Below, one piece after another: positions 38,672 through 48,413 of a DNA stretch of 64,000 nt (the stretch's first letter is position 1; each line of letters opens with the position of its first letter). This DNA is from Hyphomicrobiales bacterium. Lineage in GTDB: Bacteria; Pseudomonadota; Alphaproteobacteria; Rhizobiales; Rhizobiaceae. The notes under the pieces are model-generated. The model searched no databases and was not told the DNA's origin. It worked only from the letters and a program-made list of their open reading frames with translations. Position numbers and translations under genes: made by a program. Where the stretch lies: NCBI GenBank assembly GCA_900467685.1, contig UBQX01000028.1:1-64000 (forward strand), written 5' to 3'.

Positions 38672-39271
38672 ATGAGCGGCAAGGCATTGATCGTCATCGA
38701 CGTGCAAAACGATTTCTGCCCGGGCGGCAAGCTCGCCGTGGCGGAGGGAGACGCGATCCTGCCCGCCGTCAACCGGCTGATCAGCGAATTCGATCATGTC
38801 GTCCTGACGCAGGATTGGCATCCGGCCGGGCACTCCAGCTTTGCATCGTCGCATCCGGGCAAGGCGCCTTTCACGGATATCGACATGCCCTACGGCCGCC
38901 AGACGCTCTGGCCGGACCATTGCGTGCAGGGCACTGATGGGGCGGCGTTTCACCCGGCGCTCGTCTGGACCAAGGCCGAAATGGTGATCCGCAAGGGGTT
39001 CCGTGTCGGGATCGACAGCTATTCGGCCTTTTTCGAAAACGATCACAAGACGCCGACGGGCCTTGGCGGCTATCTGAAGGAGCGGGGCATCGACACGGTG
39101 ACGCTCTGCGGGCTGGCTACGGATTATTGCGTGGCCTATTCGGCGCTCGATGCCGTTTCGCTCGGCTTCAAGGCGGATGTCCGGCTGGAGGCATGCCGCG
39201 GCATCGATCTGGGCGGTTCCGTTGCCACGATGATCGCTCGCATGCGCGAAGCCGGTGTTATCATCGCCTGA
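38672..39271 (+). CDS. pncA: Nicotinamidase
   Basis: Deamidates nicotinamide to nicotinic acid in NAD salvage. The 199 residues show the catalytic Asp in [12 protein letters not shown], the metal-binding [16 protein letters not shown] region, the Lys in [13 protein letters not shown], and the nucleophilic Cys in [14 protein letters not shown]. The start at 38672 has GGAGAG 6 bases upstream. pncB follows after 20 bases, so the two genes supply consecutive steps. Confidence 0.96.
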   Translation: MSGKALIVIDVQNDFCPGGKLAVAEGDAILPAVNRLISEFDHVVLTQDWHPAGHSSFASSHPGKAPFTDIDMPYGRQTLWPDHCVQGTDGAAFHPALVWTKAEMVIRKGFRVGIDSYSAFFENDHKTPTGLGGYLKERGIDTVTLCGLATDYCVAYSALDAVSLGFKADVRLEACRGIDLGGSVATMIARMREAGVIIA

Positions 39272-39291
39272 GATCTGCCGGGGAGGGCATC

Positions 39292-40596
39292 ATGACCAAG
39301 ACCGATCTGGCGCGCCGCGTCTATAACCACGCCTGGAAGCTCGATCCGATCGTCCGTAGCCTGCTCGACACGGATTTCTACAAGCTGCTGATGCAGCAGA
39401 TGATCTGGCAGCAATACCAGAATGTGAATGTCGAGTTTTCGCTCATTAACCGCACGAAGACCGTGCGGCTCGCCGATGTGATTGACGAGGGCGAATTGCG
39501 CGAGCAGCTCGATCATGCCCGTACGCTGCGCTTCTCCAAGAAGGAAATGATCTGGCTGGCGGGTAACACGTTTTACGGCCGCAAGCAGATATTCTCGCCG
39601 GATTTCCTGCAATGGCTGACCGATTTTCGTCTGCCGGAATATCAGCTGGAAAAGCGTGACGGTCAGTACGAGCTTACCTTCTCCGGGCCCTGGGCCGAGA
39701 CGACCATGTGGGAGATCCCGGCGCTCGCCATCATTAACGAGCTGCGTTCACGTGCCGCGCTCAAGGGTTTCGGTCGGTTCGAACTGGATGTTCTCTATGC
39801 CCGCGCCAAGGCGCGGATGTGGACGAAGGTCGAGGCGCTGAAGCAATATCCGGCCTTGCGCATTTCCGATTTCGGCACGCGGCGGCGGCATTCCTTCCTC
39901 TGGCAGCGCTGGTGCGTGGAGGCGCTCAAGGAAGGGATTGGTGCGGGATTTTCGGGCACGTCCAATGTGCTGCTGGCCATGGATACCGATCTCGAGGCGC
40001 TGGGCACCAACGCGCATGAACTGCCCATGGTGGCCGCCGCGCTTGCGCAGACCGATGCGGATCTCACCTACGCGCCCTACAAGGTTCTGGAAGACTGGCG
40101 TCAGCTTTATGGCGGCAACCTTCTGATCGTGCTGCCCGATGCCTTCGGCACGGCCTCGTTCCTGCGCAATGCGCCGGACTGGGTTGCCGACTGGACAGGT
40201 TTCCGTCCGGACAGCGCGCCGCCCATTGAGGGTGGCGAGAAGATCATCGAATGGTGGGAGAAGAAGGGGCGCGATCCGCGCGGCAAGCTGCTCGTCTTCT
40301 CGGACGGGCTCGATGTCGAGACGATCATCAAGACCTACCGTCACTTCGAAGGCCGCGTGCGCATGAGCTTCGGCTGGGGAACCAACCTGACGAACGACTT
40401 TGCCGATTGCTCGCCGCGCGATACGCCCGGCCTGTTGCCGATCTCAATCGTCTGCAAGGTGTCGCATGCCAATGGCCGTCCAGCCGTCAAGCTCTCGGAC
40501 AATCCGCGCAAGGCAACTGGCGAGCCGGCTGAGGTCGAGCGCTACAAGCGGTTCTTCGGCACGGAAGATTTTGCCGAGCTCGAATTGAAGGTCTGA
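39292..40596 (+). CDS. pncB: Nicotinate phosphoribosyltransferase
   Basis: Makes nicotinate mononucleotide from nicotinic acid and PRPP, the step after PncA and before NadD (50232-50819). The 434 residues have [17 protein letters not shown], the phosphorylated-His region [38 protein letters not shown] and [12 protein letters not shown] strong ribosome-binding site (GGGGAGGG) lies upstream. Identification is secure. Confidence 0.96.
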   Translation: MTKTDLARRVYNHAWKLDPIVRSLLDTDFYKLLMQQMIWQQYQNVNVEFSLINRTKTVRLADVIDEGELREQLDHARTLRFSKKEMIWLAGNTFYGRKQIFSPDFLQWLTDFRLPEYQLEKRDGQYELTFSGPWAETTMWEIPALAIINELRSRAALKGFGRFELDVLYARAKARMWTKVEALKQYPALRISDFGTRRRHSFLWQRWCVEALKEGIGAGFSGTSNVLLAMDTDLEALGTNAHELPMVAAALAQTDADLTYAPYKVLEDWRQLYGGNLLIVLPDAFGTASFLRNAPDWVADWTGFRPDSAPPIEGGEKIIEWWEKKGRDPRGKLLVFSDGLDVETIIKTYRHFEGRVRMSFGWGTNLTNDFADCSPRDTPGLLPISIVCKVSHANGRPAVKLSDNPRKATGEPAEVERYKRFFGTEDFAELELKV

Positions 40597-40735
40597 GGCG
40601 TCAATGGGCGGGCCGAAGCTTGCCAGCTGAAAGACGGAACAGGCCGTTTTCGCGTGTTTTCTGGCGGCTTGGGCATCTGCGCATGCCGCGGACGCAGCGT
40701 TCACAAAAGCGGACAGATTCTGACTTCGATCTATC

Positions 40736-40764
40736 TTGACAAACAGTCTCCGGTTTTGATTAAA
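40736..40764 (+). promoter_or_regulatory. Candidate bfd promoter
   Basis: A perfect TTGACA (40736-40741) is followed after 17 bases by ATTAAA (40759-40764), 36 bases before the bfd start. The -35 is the best seen in the window. No convincing Irr or RirA box was recognised. Confidence 0.5.
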
Positions 40765-40800
40765 GTGGAGCCTAGAAGATAGGTTTAAAGAGCGGTCGCG

Positions 40801-41106
40801 ATGCTGGTCTGTAGCTGCAATTTCATCACCGACAACGAGATCCGCGATGTGATCAACGCGTTTCTCGAAGAGGATTGCTGGCAGCTCATCGTGCCCGGCA
40901 AGGTCTATCACGCCATGCAGAAGCGCGGTCGCTGCTGCGGCTGCTTCCCGAATGTGGTGGACATCATCGTCTCGACGACGCAGGAGTTCCACCGCAAGCG
41001 CAATGTTTCGGACGAGAAGGTGGTTGACTTCATGGAGCGGCTTCGCCGCTTCGAGGAGGAACAGAAGACCGCGCTTCGTGAACGCCGCAACCCGCGTGTG
41101 GCCTGA
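40801..41106 (+). CDS. bfd: Bacterioferritin-associated ferredoxin
   Basis: Small [2Fe-2S] protein that delivers electrons to bacterioferritin to release stored iron, 101 residues. The cluster cysteines are in MLVCSCNFITDNEIRD (Cys4, Cys6) and the CCGCFPNVVD segment. The C-terminal third is a charged helix that extends beyond the roughly 64-residue E. coli protein. bfr lies 96 bases downstream on the same strand, supporting the pair. Confidence 0.94.
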   Translation: MLVCSCNFITDNEIRDVINAFLEEDCWQLIVPGKVYHAMQKRGRCCGCFPNVVDIIVSTTQEFHRKRNVSDEKVVDFMERLRRFEEEQKTALRERRNPRVA

Positions 41107-41202
41107 CCCGCCGCAAGTTTTCCGCAAACTGCTTGATAATTTGCCGCGCCTCCGGTTCAGTGGAATCGGGGCGGGGTTTTCGCACACTTTAAGGAGATGC
41201 TT

Positions 41203-41688
41203 ATGAAGGGTGACAGCAAGGTCATCGAGCGGCTGAACGAGGCACTGTTCCTGGAACTCGGCGCGGTCAACCAGTATTGGCTGCACTATCGCCTTCTGGA
41301 GGACTGGGGCTACCAGAAGCTTGCAAAGAAGGAGCGCGCCGAATCGATCGAGGAAATGCAGCATGCCGACAAGATCGTCGCACGCATCATCTTCCTCGAA
41401 GGCCATCCCAACCTGCAGACGGTCGCGCCGCTGCGCATCGGGCAGAACGTCAAGGAAGTGCTCGAGGCCGATCTCGCCGGCGAGTATGACGCCCGCACGT
41501 CCTACAAGAAGTCCCGCGAAATCTGTTACGAAGCCGGTGACTATGTCACGATGCAGCTCTTCGAAGGCCTGCTGGCGGACGAGGAAGGCCATATCGACTT
41601 CCTCGAAACCCAGCTGGAGCTTCTCGCCAAGATCGGCGAAGAACGCTACGGCCTTCTGAACGCCGTTTCCGCCGACGAAGCGGAATAA
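41203..41688 (+). CDS. bfr: Bacterioferritin
   Basis: Haem-containing iron-storage protein forming a 24-mer shell. All functional residues fall at the standard numbers: ferroxidase ligands Glu18, Glu51, His54, Glu94, Glu127 and His130, and the haem ligand Met52. The 161-residue length is normal. The start at 41203 ([16 protein letters not shown]) has AAGGAG 6 bases upstream; an ATG six bases earlier lacks this spacing. A terminator follows at 41718. Confidence 0.97.
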   Translation: MKGDSKVIERLNEALFLELGAVNQYWLHYRLLEDWGYQKLAKKERAESIEEMQHADKIVARIIFLEGHPNLQTVAPLRIGQNVKEVLEADLAGEYDARTSYKKSREICYEAGDYVTMQLFEGLLADEEGHIDFLETQLELLAKIGEERYGLLNAVSADEAE

Positions 41689-41717
41689 GGCCGGATCGAA
41701 AGGTCATTTGGATTTCT

Positions 41718-41749
41718 AAGCCTCTCCGTCATCAGCGGAGGGGCTTTTT
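41718..41749 (+). terminator. Terminator downstream of bfr
   Basis: AAGCCTCTCCG-TCATCAG-CGGAGGGGCTT with G-T pairs tolerated, followed by TTT, about 30 bases after the bfr stop. Confidence 0.85.
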
Positions 41750-41860
41750 CGTGTCCGGCTTCCGGGTTTCTCCGACAAAGAGGATGCAATGGACTGAATT
41801 TTTCCTTCTTCCGTTCCCTGAATCGACGGATAGTCCATGTCTGATACGGGAGCTGTGCCT

Positions 41861-42697
41861 ATGAAGATCGCCGCCGCGCAAACCAACGTCTCACCTGATA
41901 TTTCTGCGAACGCGACTTCCATCCGGACGGTCATTTCAGAGGCGGCGGCGAAAGGTGTCCGGTTGGTCAGCTTTTGCGAAGGCGCGCTTTCAGGATATGC
42001 AAAGACCCAGATCGCCACGCCGGATGATTGGCAGGTTTTCGACTGGGAGAGGCAGGAGGCGGAACTTCGAAGCCTTGCGGCCCTCTGCCGCCACCTCCGC
42101 ATCTATGCCGTGATTGGAGCTGCCCACAGACTTCAAGCCAGCCCCTCCCCGCACAATAGTCTTTATGTCATTTCAGATGCGGGTGAGTTGCTGACGCGCT
42201 ATGACAAGCGTCTGCTTTCGAACAGCGAATTGAACGGCTGGTATAGACCGGGAACGGAACCAGTGCTGTTCGACATCGATGGATACAGTTTCGGTTGCGC
42301 GATCTGCATCGAGTCGCAGTTTCCCGAGGTTTTCATGGAGTACGAGAAGAGCGGTGTCGATGCCGTCATCTTTTCCTCCTATGGCATCCCGGAACATTTC
42401 CAGATTGCGCTGCGAGCACATGCAGGATTGAACTGCATCTGGATCAGTGCGGCAACACCCTCGCAGGAGGCGCAGTTCGGACCGGCGGGCATTCTCGGGC
42501 CGGATGGGAAATGGGCGGCGGTATGCGAACCGTCTTCCGTCTCGTGTCTCGCCCTCTCTACACTTGATCGGAGCGACCCCCGATATGCGGTCGCTCTTCA
42601 AAAGGCCAGACCGTGGCGCGCGCAAGCCCGGGCCGGTGAAATCTATAGAGAACGGATATGTGCTGACGTCAGAAGTGAAGATAGGCGCAGCTATTGA
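41861..42697 (+). CDS. Carbon-nitrogen hydrolase (nitrilase superfamily)
   Basis: A 278-residue amidohydrolase of the nitrilase superfamily. The Glu-Lys-Cys triad is visible: Glu in FCEGALSGY (about residue 41), Lys in RYDKRLLSNSELNGWY, and Cys in GCAICIESQFPE. The substrate is unknown; the branch contains amidases and N-carbamoyl hydrolases. The ATG at 41861 (MKIAAAQTNVSPD) is preferred over one at 41837 because GGAG lies 8 bases upstream and it matches the family start. It converges on rppH with 6 bases between. Confidence 0.88.
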   Translation: MKIAAAQTNVSPDISANATSIRTVISEAAAKGVRLVSFCEGALSGYAKTQIATPDDWQVFDWERQEAELRSLAALCRHLRIYAVIGAAHRLQASPSPHNSLYVISDAGELLTRYDKRLLSNSELNGWYRPGTEPVLFDIDGYSFGCAICIESQFPEVFMEYEKSGVDAVIFSSYGIPEHFQIALRAHAGLNCIWISAATPSQEAQFGPAGILGPDGKWAAVCEPSSVSCLALSTLDRSDPRYAVALQKARPWRAQARAGEIYRERICADVRSEDRRSY

Positions 42698-42703
42698 TGA
42701 GCA

Positions 42704-43225
42704 TCACGCGCCCAGATGCCGGAAAGCGGCGACCACCTTCAGGTAGACGTCACGCTTGAAGGGGACGATGAGCTCGGGGAGCTCTTCCATGCGCTTCCAT
42801 TCCCAGGCGTCGAATTCGGCGGCATGTCCGCCGGGCGGCGGGTTGATGGCGATTTCATCCTCGGAGCCTTCGAAGCGGAAGGCGAACCAGCGCTGGGTCT
42901 GGCCGCGATACTTGCCCTTGAGGCCGATACCGATGAGCTGCGCGGGCAGGTCGTAATTGATCCAGTCGGGCGCTTCGGCCAGCAGGCTGGCGGACTTGAT
43001 GCCGGTTTCCTCGTAAAGCTCGCGCCAGGCGGCCTCCAGCGGCTCTTCGCCCTTGTCTATGCCGCCCTGGGGCATCTGCCAGAGCTGCGGCGAGCCGTCA
43101 TATTCCGAGTTTTCTTCCGGAATGCGCCGTCCGGCCCAGACGAGGCCTTCGCGATTGATCACCATGACGCCCACGCAGGGGCGATAGGGCAGGTCTTCCG
43201 CCCGGAGGGTCTTGTCATGTTTCAT
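42704..43225 (-). CDS. rppH: RNA pyrophosphohydrolase (Nudix)
   Basis: Nudix hydrolase that removes pyrophosphate from the 5' end of mRNA to start decay, and also cuts dinucleoside polyphosphates (IalA/NudH). The 173 residues contain the full Nudix box, [20 protein letters not shown] followed by TGI. The N-terminus [20 protein letters not shown] and the sequence [12 protein letters not shown] are characteristic. It follows the deacetylase gene after 9 bases and is probably co-transcribed with it. Confidence 0.94.
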   Translation of the reverse strand: MKHDKTLRAEDLPYRPCVGVMVINREGLVWAGRRIPEENSEYDGSPQLWQMPQGGIDKGEEPLEAAWRELYEETGIKSASLLAEAPDWINYDLPAQLIGIGLKGKYRGQTQRWFAFRFEGSEDEIAINPPPGGHAAEFDAWEWKRMEELPELIVPFKRDVYLKVVAAFRHLGA

Positions 43226-43234
43226 GGGGCCGGC

Positions 43235-44425
43235 TCAGTTGTTTGCGGGCGTGTCGGCGAGTGCGGATACGCCGACGATTTCTATCCCGCGGCCTTGAGC
43301 ATCGTCCACCCATTTCTTGATGGCGGCGATGCTTTCGTCGAAGCCGGCGGCGACGCCGATGGCCGTGCCGTTGCGGGCGGCCATGCGTTCCAGATCGTCG
43401 AGTTTCTTCATGATGGCGGTCTGGTTGACCTCTGTGTCGAGGGTCAGGCTTGCAAAGGCGTGCGGCATGGAAAGCGCGCCGGCCAGCCGACCGCTGAGCG
43501 ACTGGGCGGTGGACCCGTCATCGAGGAACATGAGACCGCGACCTGCTATATCCCGCATGATCGGCTCCAGCGCATCGGGATCGGACAGGAACTTGCCGCC
43601 GAGATAGTTCATTACGCCGGTGTAACTGTCCATTCGCGCCATGTCCTGATGCAGGTTGGCGATGTTCGTTGACGTTCCCTTAGAGGTCACAAGCGTGCCT
43701 GGACCGGGATTGTTATCCGGATAATCGAATGGCTCCATCGGCACCTGCAACAGCACTTCGTGACCGTTGCGGCGGGCTTCCGGAACCCAGCGGGACAGGC
43801 TGTTGCCATTCGCGGCAAAGGCCAGCGTCACCTCTTCCGGCAGGTCGCGCACGGCGCGCATCGTGCCGGTCTGGCTGATCCCGAGGCCGGAGACGACGAT
43901 TGCAATGCGGGTGCCGCGGGCACCGGACCATGAACGGGAGTAATAGTCGAAGGGGCGCAGGCCGTCCTTGCCGACCCTGGGCAGCTTGCCTTCCGGCGTA
44001 TCTTCGATGAGATCGGGATTGGGCATGCCGGCCAGTCGCCGGTCCTGGGTCTTGCCGGCATTGATCATCACCGGGCCGGAGCCATCGCGCGCCTTGGGCG
44101 AGTAGGTTGTGACGACAGAGCCGTCCTCCATGGTCTGCCTGACCACGTTGGCGCCTTCCTGGCCGCTGCCTTTTGAAAGGCTGCTGACATTGGCGCCGGG
44201 ACTGCCGCCGGGGTTGGACGGTTTGGCTGCGGCTTCCTTTGGCGGGGCAGGCATGCGGGCGGCTGGCAGATTGTCGCCATAAACCCACGGCCAGACGGAA
44301 ATGCCGCCGATGACAGCAAGGCCCGCAGCCCAGCTGACGCCCGCTAAAATACGCATAAAGGGGATGCCGCCTTTCGGCGTCCCCTTGCGATTCTGTCCGA
44401 GCGGCGCATGAAGGTCGCTGTTCAC
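43235..44425 (-). CDS. Divergent polysaccharide deacetylase (YibQ family)
   Basis: A 396-residue membrane-anchored periplasmic protein. One N-terminal helix (about residues 25-45) is followed by a Pro/Ser/Gly-rich linker, then the PF04748 domain: RIAIVVSGLGISQTGTM, EVTLAFAANGNSLSRWVPEA, EVLLQVPMEPFDYPDNNPGP and MNYLGGKF. The motif DDGSTAQS corresponds to the second half of the deacetylase-like fold. The usual metal-binding NodB motif is not obvious. In many Alphaproteobacteria it lies, as here, between ctpA and rppH. Its substrate is unknown. Confidence 0.9.
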   Translation of the reverse strand: MNSDLHAPLGQNRKGTPKGGIPFMRILAGVSWAAGLAVIGGISVWPWVYGDNLPAARMPAPPKEAAAKPSNPGGSPGANVSSLSKGSGQEGANVVRQTMEDGSVVTTYSPKARDGSGPVMINAGKTQDRRLAGMPNPDLIEDTPEGKLPRVGKDGLRPFDYYSRSWSGARGTRIAIVVSGLGISQTGTMRAVRDLPEEVTLAFAANGNSLSRWVPEARRNGHEVLLQVPMEPFDYPDNNPGPGTLVTSKGTSTNIANLHQDMARMDSYTGVMNYLGGKFLSDPDALEPIMRDIAGRGLMFLDDGSTAQSLSGRLAGALSMPHAFASLTLDTEVNQTAIMKKLDDLERMAARNGTAIGVAAGFDESIAAIKKWVDDAQGRGIEIVGVSALADTPANN

Positions 44426-44490
44426 GAAAGCTCTTGCCTGGCTGGAAACAATGCCCGGATCAAGACGCGCTCAATCCGGGCAGAGTTGCA

Positions 44491-45813
44491 TTACTTGGCC
44501 ATCGTCACCTTGGTCGGGTCCGGCGGGAAGGAGGGGTCTGTCTTCGCGCCGCGCAGCAGATCGAGCGCGTAGTGAAGCTGGACGTCGTCCTTCGGATCCG
44601 GCGGGACATAGGCGATGGAGCCGGAGCCTTCGTTCGTCTCGCTCTGGCCCTTGATGTGGCCGGACAGGCTCGATTCGCCCTCGACCTCGACCTTGCCCTT
44701 CAGGTCATCCGGAACGGGTTCCTCGACCTTGATGTCAGGCGTGATGCCGGTGCCCTGGATCGAGCGGCCCGACGGCGTGTAGTAGAGCGCCGTCGTCAGA
44801 CGCAGCGCGCCGCTGTCGCCGAGCTGGATGATCGTCTGCACCGAGCCCTTGCCGAAGGAGCGCGTGCCGAGCACGGTCGCGCGCTTCAGATCCTGCAGGG
44901 CGCCTGCGACGATTTCCGATGCCGAGGCCGAACCGCCGTTGACCAGAACGATCATCGGCTTGCCATGCGACAGATCGCCCTCGGTGGCATCGAAGCGACG
45001 GGTTTCGCTCGCTTCGCGGCCGCGGGTGGAAACGATCTCGCCCTTGTTGAGGAAGGCGTCGGACACGTCGATGGCCTGATCGAGCAGACCGCCGGGGTTG
45101 AGGCGAAGGTCGAGCACGTAGCCCTTGAGCTTGTCGTCCGGCACCTGAGCCTGGATCTTGTCGATGGCCTTCTTCAGGTCATCGAAGGTCTTTTCGGTGA
45201 AGGAGATGATGCGGAGATAACCGACATCGCCCTCGACGCGATACTTGACCGCCTGAACGGCAATGATGTCGCGCTTGACGGTGAATTCGAGCGGCTTGTC
45301 GGCGCCCTGGCGGATGACTTCGAGCTTGATCGGCTCGCCGACCTTGCCGCGCATCTTTTCAACTGCCTGGTTCAGCGTGAGGCCGCGAACTTCCGTGCCG
45401 TCGATCTTGGAAATGTAGTCGCCGGAAAGGATGCCGGCCTTGGCGGCGGGCGTGTCTTCGATCGGGGTGACGACCTTGACGAGGTCCTTGTCCATCGTGA
45501 CTTCGATGCCGAGACCGCCGAATTCACCCTTGGTCTGGGTGCGCATGTCGGCTGCCTGGTCGGCATTCATGAAGCTCGAATGCGGATCGAGCGAAGACAG
45601 CATGCCGTTGATGGCTGATTCGATCAGCTTCTTTTCATCCGGAGGCGTCACATACTGGGCCCGAACCCGCTCGAACACGTCGCCAAATACCGACAGTTCC
45701 TTGTAGGTCGAGTTGCCGGCGGCCGAGGCGGGAACGCCAGCCGAATAGATGACGCTCATCGCCGTCGCGCCGAGCAGCGCACCCGCGACAAGAAGTGAAG
45801 CCTTACGTATCAT
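44491..45813 (-). CDS. ctpA: C-terminal processing periplasmic protease (S41)
   Basis: Periplasmic Ser-Lys protease that trims proteins at the C-terminus, often controlling cell-wall hydrolases; 440 residues. A signal peptide (MIRKASLLVAGALLGATAMS) is followed by a PDZ domain (about residues 85-165; GGLGIEVTMDKDLVKVVTPI) and the catalytic domain, with the Ser in NGGSASASEIVAGAL and the Lys in TRSFGKGSVQT. The start at 45813 has GGAAAGG 6 bases upstream. It overlaps the EnvC-like gene by 11 bases, so the two are coupled. Confidence 0.95.
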   Translation of the reverse strand: MIRKASLLVAGALLGATAMSVIYSAGVPASAAGNSTYKELSVFGDVFERVRAQYVTPPDEKKLIESAINGMLSSLDPHSSFMNADQAADMRTQTKGEFGGLGIEVTMDKDLVKVVTPIEDTPAAKAGILSGDYISKIDGTEVRGLTLNQAVEKMRGKVGEPIKLEVIRQGADKPLEFTVKRDIIAVQAVKYRVEGDVGYLRIISFTEKTFDDLKKAIDKIQAQVPDDKLKGYVLDLRLNPGGLLDQAIDVSDAFLNKGEIVSTRGREASETRRFDATEGDLSHGKPMIVLVNGGSASASEIVAGALQDLKRATVLGTRSFGKGSVQTIIQLGDSGALRLTTALYYTPSGRSIQGTGITPDIKVEEPVPDDLKGKVEVEGESSLSGHIKGQSETNEGSGSIAYVPPDPKDDVQLHYALDLLRGAKTDPSFPPDPTKVTMAK

Positions 45814-47212
45814 TGCGAGCCTTTCCAATCTGTGGAGCGGTCCACCAGGGACGGGAATCAACCGGTTTACCGTTTTGCCTGAATTCAATGTAAATGCTTG
45901 GCCTGTCCGTGACCAGCGCCAATGCAGCGGCGCTTGCCACTCTTTTTTCACCCATGACCGCCAAAGGCTCGCCTGCCACCACGAACTGCCCGGGCCGGAC
46001 GGACACACGCCCCATGCCCGACATCACGACGTGATAGCCGTCGCCGGGATTGAGGATGACCATCTGGCCGTAGCTGCGGAACGGCCCGGCATAAACCACC
46101 CAGCCATCCGCCGGCGCGGTGACGACGGCGCCCGGTGCGGTAGCCAGCGTCGTGCCCAGAGCGACGTGCCCGGTTCCGTCCGGATCGCCGAAATTGCGCA
46201 CCACGTCGCCCGCCGCCGGAAGCACCAGTTTACCGGTCAACTTGGCAAACGCATATGCGGGCGCAATGCGGTTTTTATCGGGCGGCATCTGGCCGGGCGC
46301 AGCACCCTCATTGCCCTGCGCCTTGGCGGCAAGGGCTGCGTCGCGAACCGAGCCGATCTGGTCTTCGAGAGAGCCGATAAGGTCCTGAAGGTTCGCGGCC
46401 TTCTTTGCCAGTTCCTCCGACTTCGCGCGCTCCTGTGCGAGCTGCTGCTCTGACTTGGCGGCGTTCTTCTCGTTTTCGGCGATCAGCAGATTCATCCGCC
46501 GCTCTTCCTCCAGATTGGAGGTCATGAGCGAGGCAAGGGAGGCGCGTTCGTCGCCGATTTTCTTCTGCGTTTCACCGAGCTTTGCGAGGTCGGCGACCAG
46601 CTTGTCAGTTTCATGGCGGATGCCGGGCACGACGGCGCCGAGAAGAATCGCGCTGCGAACTGAAGAGAGCGCATCTTCCGGCGTCACCAGAAGCGCGGGT
46701 GGCGGGTTTCTGCCCATGCGCTGCAGAGCGGCCAGCACCTCGGCCAGAAGGCCGCGCCGCTCATGCAACGAGGCCTTGGCGACCGTCTCTTCGGTGCGCA
46801 GCCTGGCCAGCGACTTTTCGCCTTCGGCAATCCTTGCCTCCAGCTCCTTGCGGCGCGTGGCCGAGATCACTAGGGCGTCGCGGATGCTCGCCGTGTTCTG
46901 CTTCAGATCGGCTATGCCCTTTTTCAGCGTTTCCACGCGTTCGTCGGAAAGGGTGATCGTCTTGGACAGCGATTCAAGCTCCTGCCGGGTCGCCTCGCGC
47001 CGGGCGGCAAGGTCGGAGGTCGGATCAGCCGGAGCAGTGTCGGATGAGGCGTCTGCGGCGGGGCGGTTCTGTTTCGGGGCGTTGGTTGTCGCATCCTGTG
47101 CGCCCGAGGTGTGGATGTCGACCGGGGCCAGAGCGAGGACGGGCAGCATGACAAGCGGCCACGCGACGCGGCGCGCCGTTCTTCCGCCCTTCACCGCCTG
47201 TCCTGAATCCAT
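45803..47212 (-). CDS. EnvC-like murein hydrolase activator (degenerate LytM)
   Basis: A 469-residue exported protein: a signal region (VAWPLVMLPVLALAP), long coiled coils (about residues 70-300, ending in an AANLQDLIGSLEDQIGSVRD helix), and a C-terminal LytM/M23 domain. The zinc ligands of active LytM enzymes are missing. The HxGxD position reads GHVALGTTL and the HLHFE position reads PSIYIEFR. Loss of these residues is typical of EnvC-type regulators that activate amidases rather than cut murein themselves. It overlaps ctpA by 11 bases. Confidence 0.88.
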   Translation of the reverse strand: MDSGQAVKGGRTARRVAWPLVMLPVLALAPVDIHTSGAQDATTNAPKQNRPAADASSDTAPADPTSDLAARREATRQELESLSKTITLSDERVETLKKGIADLKQNTASIRDALVISATRRKELEARIAEGEKSLARLRTEETVAKASLHERRGLLAEVLAALQRMGRNPPPALLVTPEDALSSVRSAILLGAVVPGIRHETDKLVADLAKLGETQKKIGDERASLASLMTSNLEEERRMNLLIAENEKNAAKSEQQLAQERAKSEELAKKAANLQDLIGSLEDQIGSVRDAALAAKAQGNEGAAPGQMPPDKNRIAPAYAFAKLTGKLVLPAAGDVVRNFGDPDGTGHVALGTTLATAPGAVVTAPADGWVVYAGPFRSYGQMVILNPGDGYHVVMSGMGRVSVRPGQFVVAGEPLAVMGEKRVASAAALALVTDRPSIYIEFRQNGKPVDSRPWWTAPQIGKARNDT

Positions 47213-47308
47213 CTCGCGTCTTTAGCTCCGGCCGCTCGTATCCCAGGCGCCAGCTTAGGATGCCAACCCTTCGGCAAGCTTGTGTTCAGGGATTGTGTCG
47301 GAAGTCGG

Positions 47309-47791
47309 TCACGCCCGGTGATAGGGGTGGCCAGAGAGAATGGTGACGGCGCGATAGAGCTGTTCGGCGGCCATGATGCGCACGAGTTGGTGCGGCCAGG
47401 TCATCTTGCCGAAGCAAATTTGAGCATCGGCACGCGCCACCAGATCGGGATCGAGCCCGTCGGCGCCGCCAATCGCAATCATCAGGTCGCGCTTGCCGTC
47501 ATCGCGATAGCGGCCGATGAGGTTGGCAAAATCCTCCGAGCCCAGCGCCTTGCCGCGCTCGTCGAGCAAAATAAGGACAGAGCCATCCGGCAATGCCTTG
47601 TCGAGCATGCCGGCTTCCTCGCGCTTGCGGCCTTCTGGCTGCGGCAGGCGGCTTTCCTGGACTTCGACAACGCGGGAGAATTCAAGGCCGATGGCAGGTC
47701 CGGCCTTTGCAAAACGGTCGAGATAACGCGCCGCAAGATCCTTCTCCGGTCCGGCCTTGAGCCGTCCCACAGCGAAAAGTCCAACCCGCAT
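47309..47791 (-). CDS. rlmH: 23S rRNA pseudouridine1915-N3 methyltransferase
   Basis: RlmH is the small SPOUT methyltransferase acting on pseudouridine 1915 of the assembled 70S ribosome. The 160-residue length is standard. Motifs: VLILLDERGKALGSEDFANL, MIAIGGADGLDPDL and the C-terminal KMTWPHQLVRIMAAEQLYRA followed by HPYHR. It lies 61 bases after rsfS on the minus strand, a common pairing. Confidence 0.96.
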   Translation of the reverse strand: MRVGLFAVGRLKAGPEKDLAARYLDRFAKAGPAIGLEFSRVVEVQESRLPQPEGRKREEAGMLDKALPDGSVLILLDERGKALGSEDFANLIGRYRDDGKRDLMIAIGGADGLDPDLVARADAQICFGKMTWPHQLVRIMAAEQLYRAVTILSGHPYHRA

Positions 47792-47852
47792 GCACCCACC
47801 TCACATCGTCATTTGCATGACTGCCGCAAGACGGGCGCGATCCGCGCCGCTT

Positions 47853-48293
47853 TTAGTGCAGCCTGCCGTCTTCCATATCCGGAGCCTGCCACATCTTTTC
47901 GATGTTGTAGAACTCCCGGATTTCCGGACGGAACACATGCACGATAATGTCGCCCGTGTCGATCAGGACCCAATCGCCCGTCTCGAGACCTTCGACCCGG
48001 GGGAGCCCGAGGCCTTCGTCCTTGAGATCGGTGATGAGGTGATCGGCGATGGCGCTGACATGGCGGTTCGATCGCCCGGAGACTACAATCATGTAATCTC
48101 CCAGCGCCGATTTCCCGGCAATGTCGATGGTGACGATATCTTCGGCCTTGGAGTCTTCGAGACTGCCAAGCACCAGTTGAAGAGCGCGGGCCGCGGCTTC
48201 GACGCCAGTGTCCTTGCTCCGTGGGAGGCTGCGGGGGGCAGTTCCCTTGATATGTACTGTTGTCAGAGGTTTTGCCTTTCTATCCAAAAACAC
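47853..48293 (-). CDS. rsfS: Ribosomal silencing factor
   Basis: RsfS binds L14 and blocks subunit joining when nutrients are scarce. The 146 residues show SLEDSKAEDIVTIDIAGKSA, GDYMIVVSGRSNRHVSAIAD, GDWVLIDTGDIIVHVF and REFYNIEKMW. The start is uncertain. A GTG at 48293 is taken, but the family pattern begins near TTVHIKG, where only a CTG is available with AAAGG in front. Confidence 0.92.
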   Translation of the reverse strand: MFLDRKAKPLTTVHIKGTAPRSLPRSKDTGVEAAARALQLVLGSLEDSKAEDIVTIDIAGKSALGDYMIVVSGRSNRHVSAIADHLITDLKDEGLGLPRVEGLETGDWVLIDTGDIIVHVFRPEIREFYNIEKMWQAPDMEDGRLH

Positions 48294-48413
48294 AGCACGT
48301 CACGTTGCGATTCACAATCGCAAGAGGATGATACGCACCAAATTGCGAAGCTTTCAAGAAGTCAGTTCTGCGGATACAGAACTTGGCTTGTGCCGTTTTT
48401 GTTCCTTGGGCTC

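Noticed and set aside
40597..40800. Irr or RirA iron box upstream of bfd
   Set aside because: Only a loose CCTA...TAGG repeat is present, too short to support either regulator.
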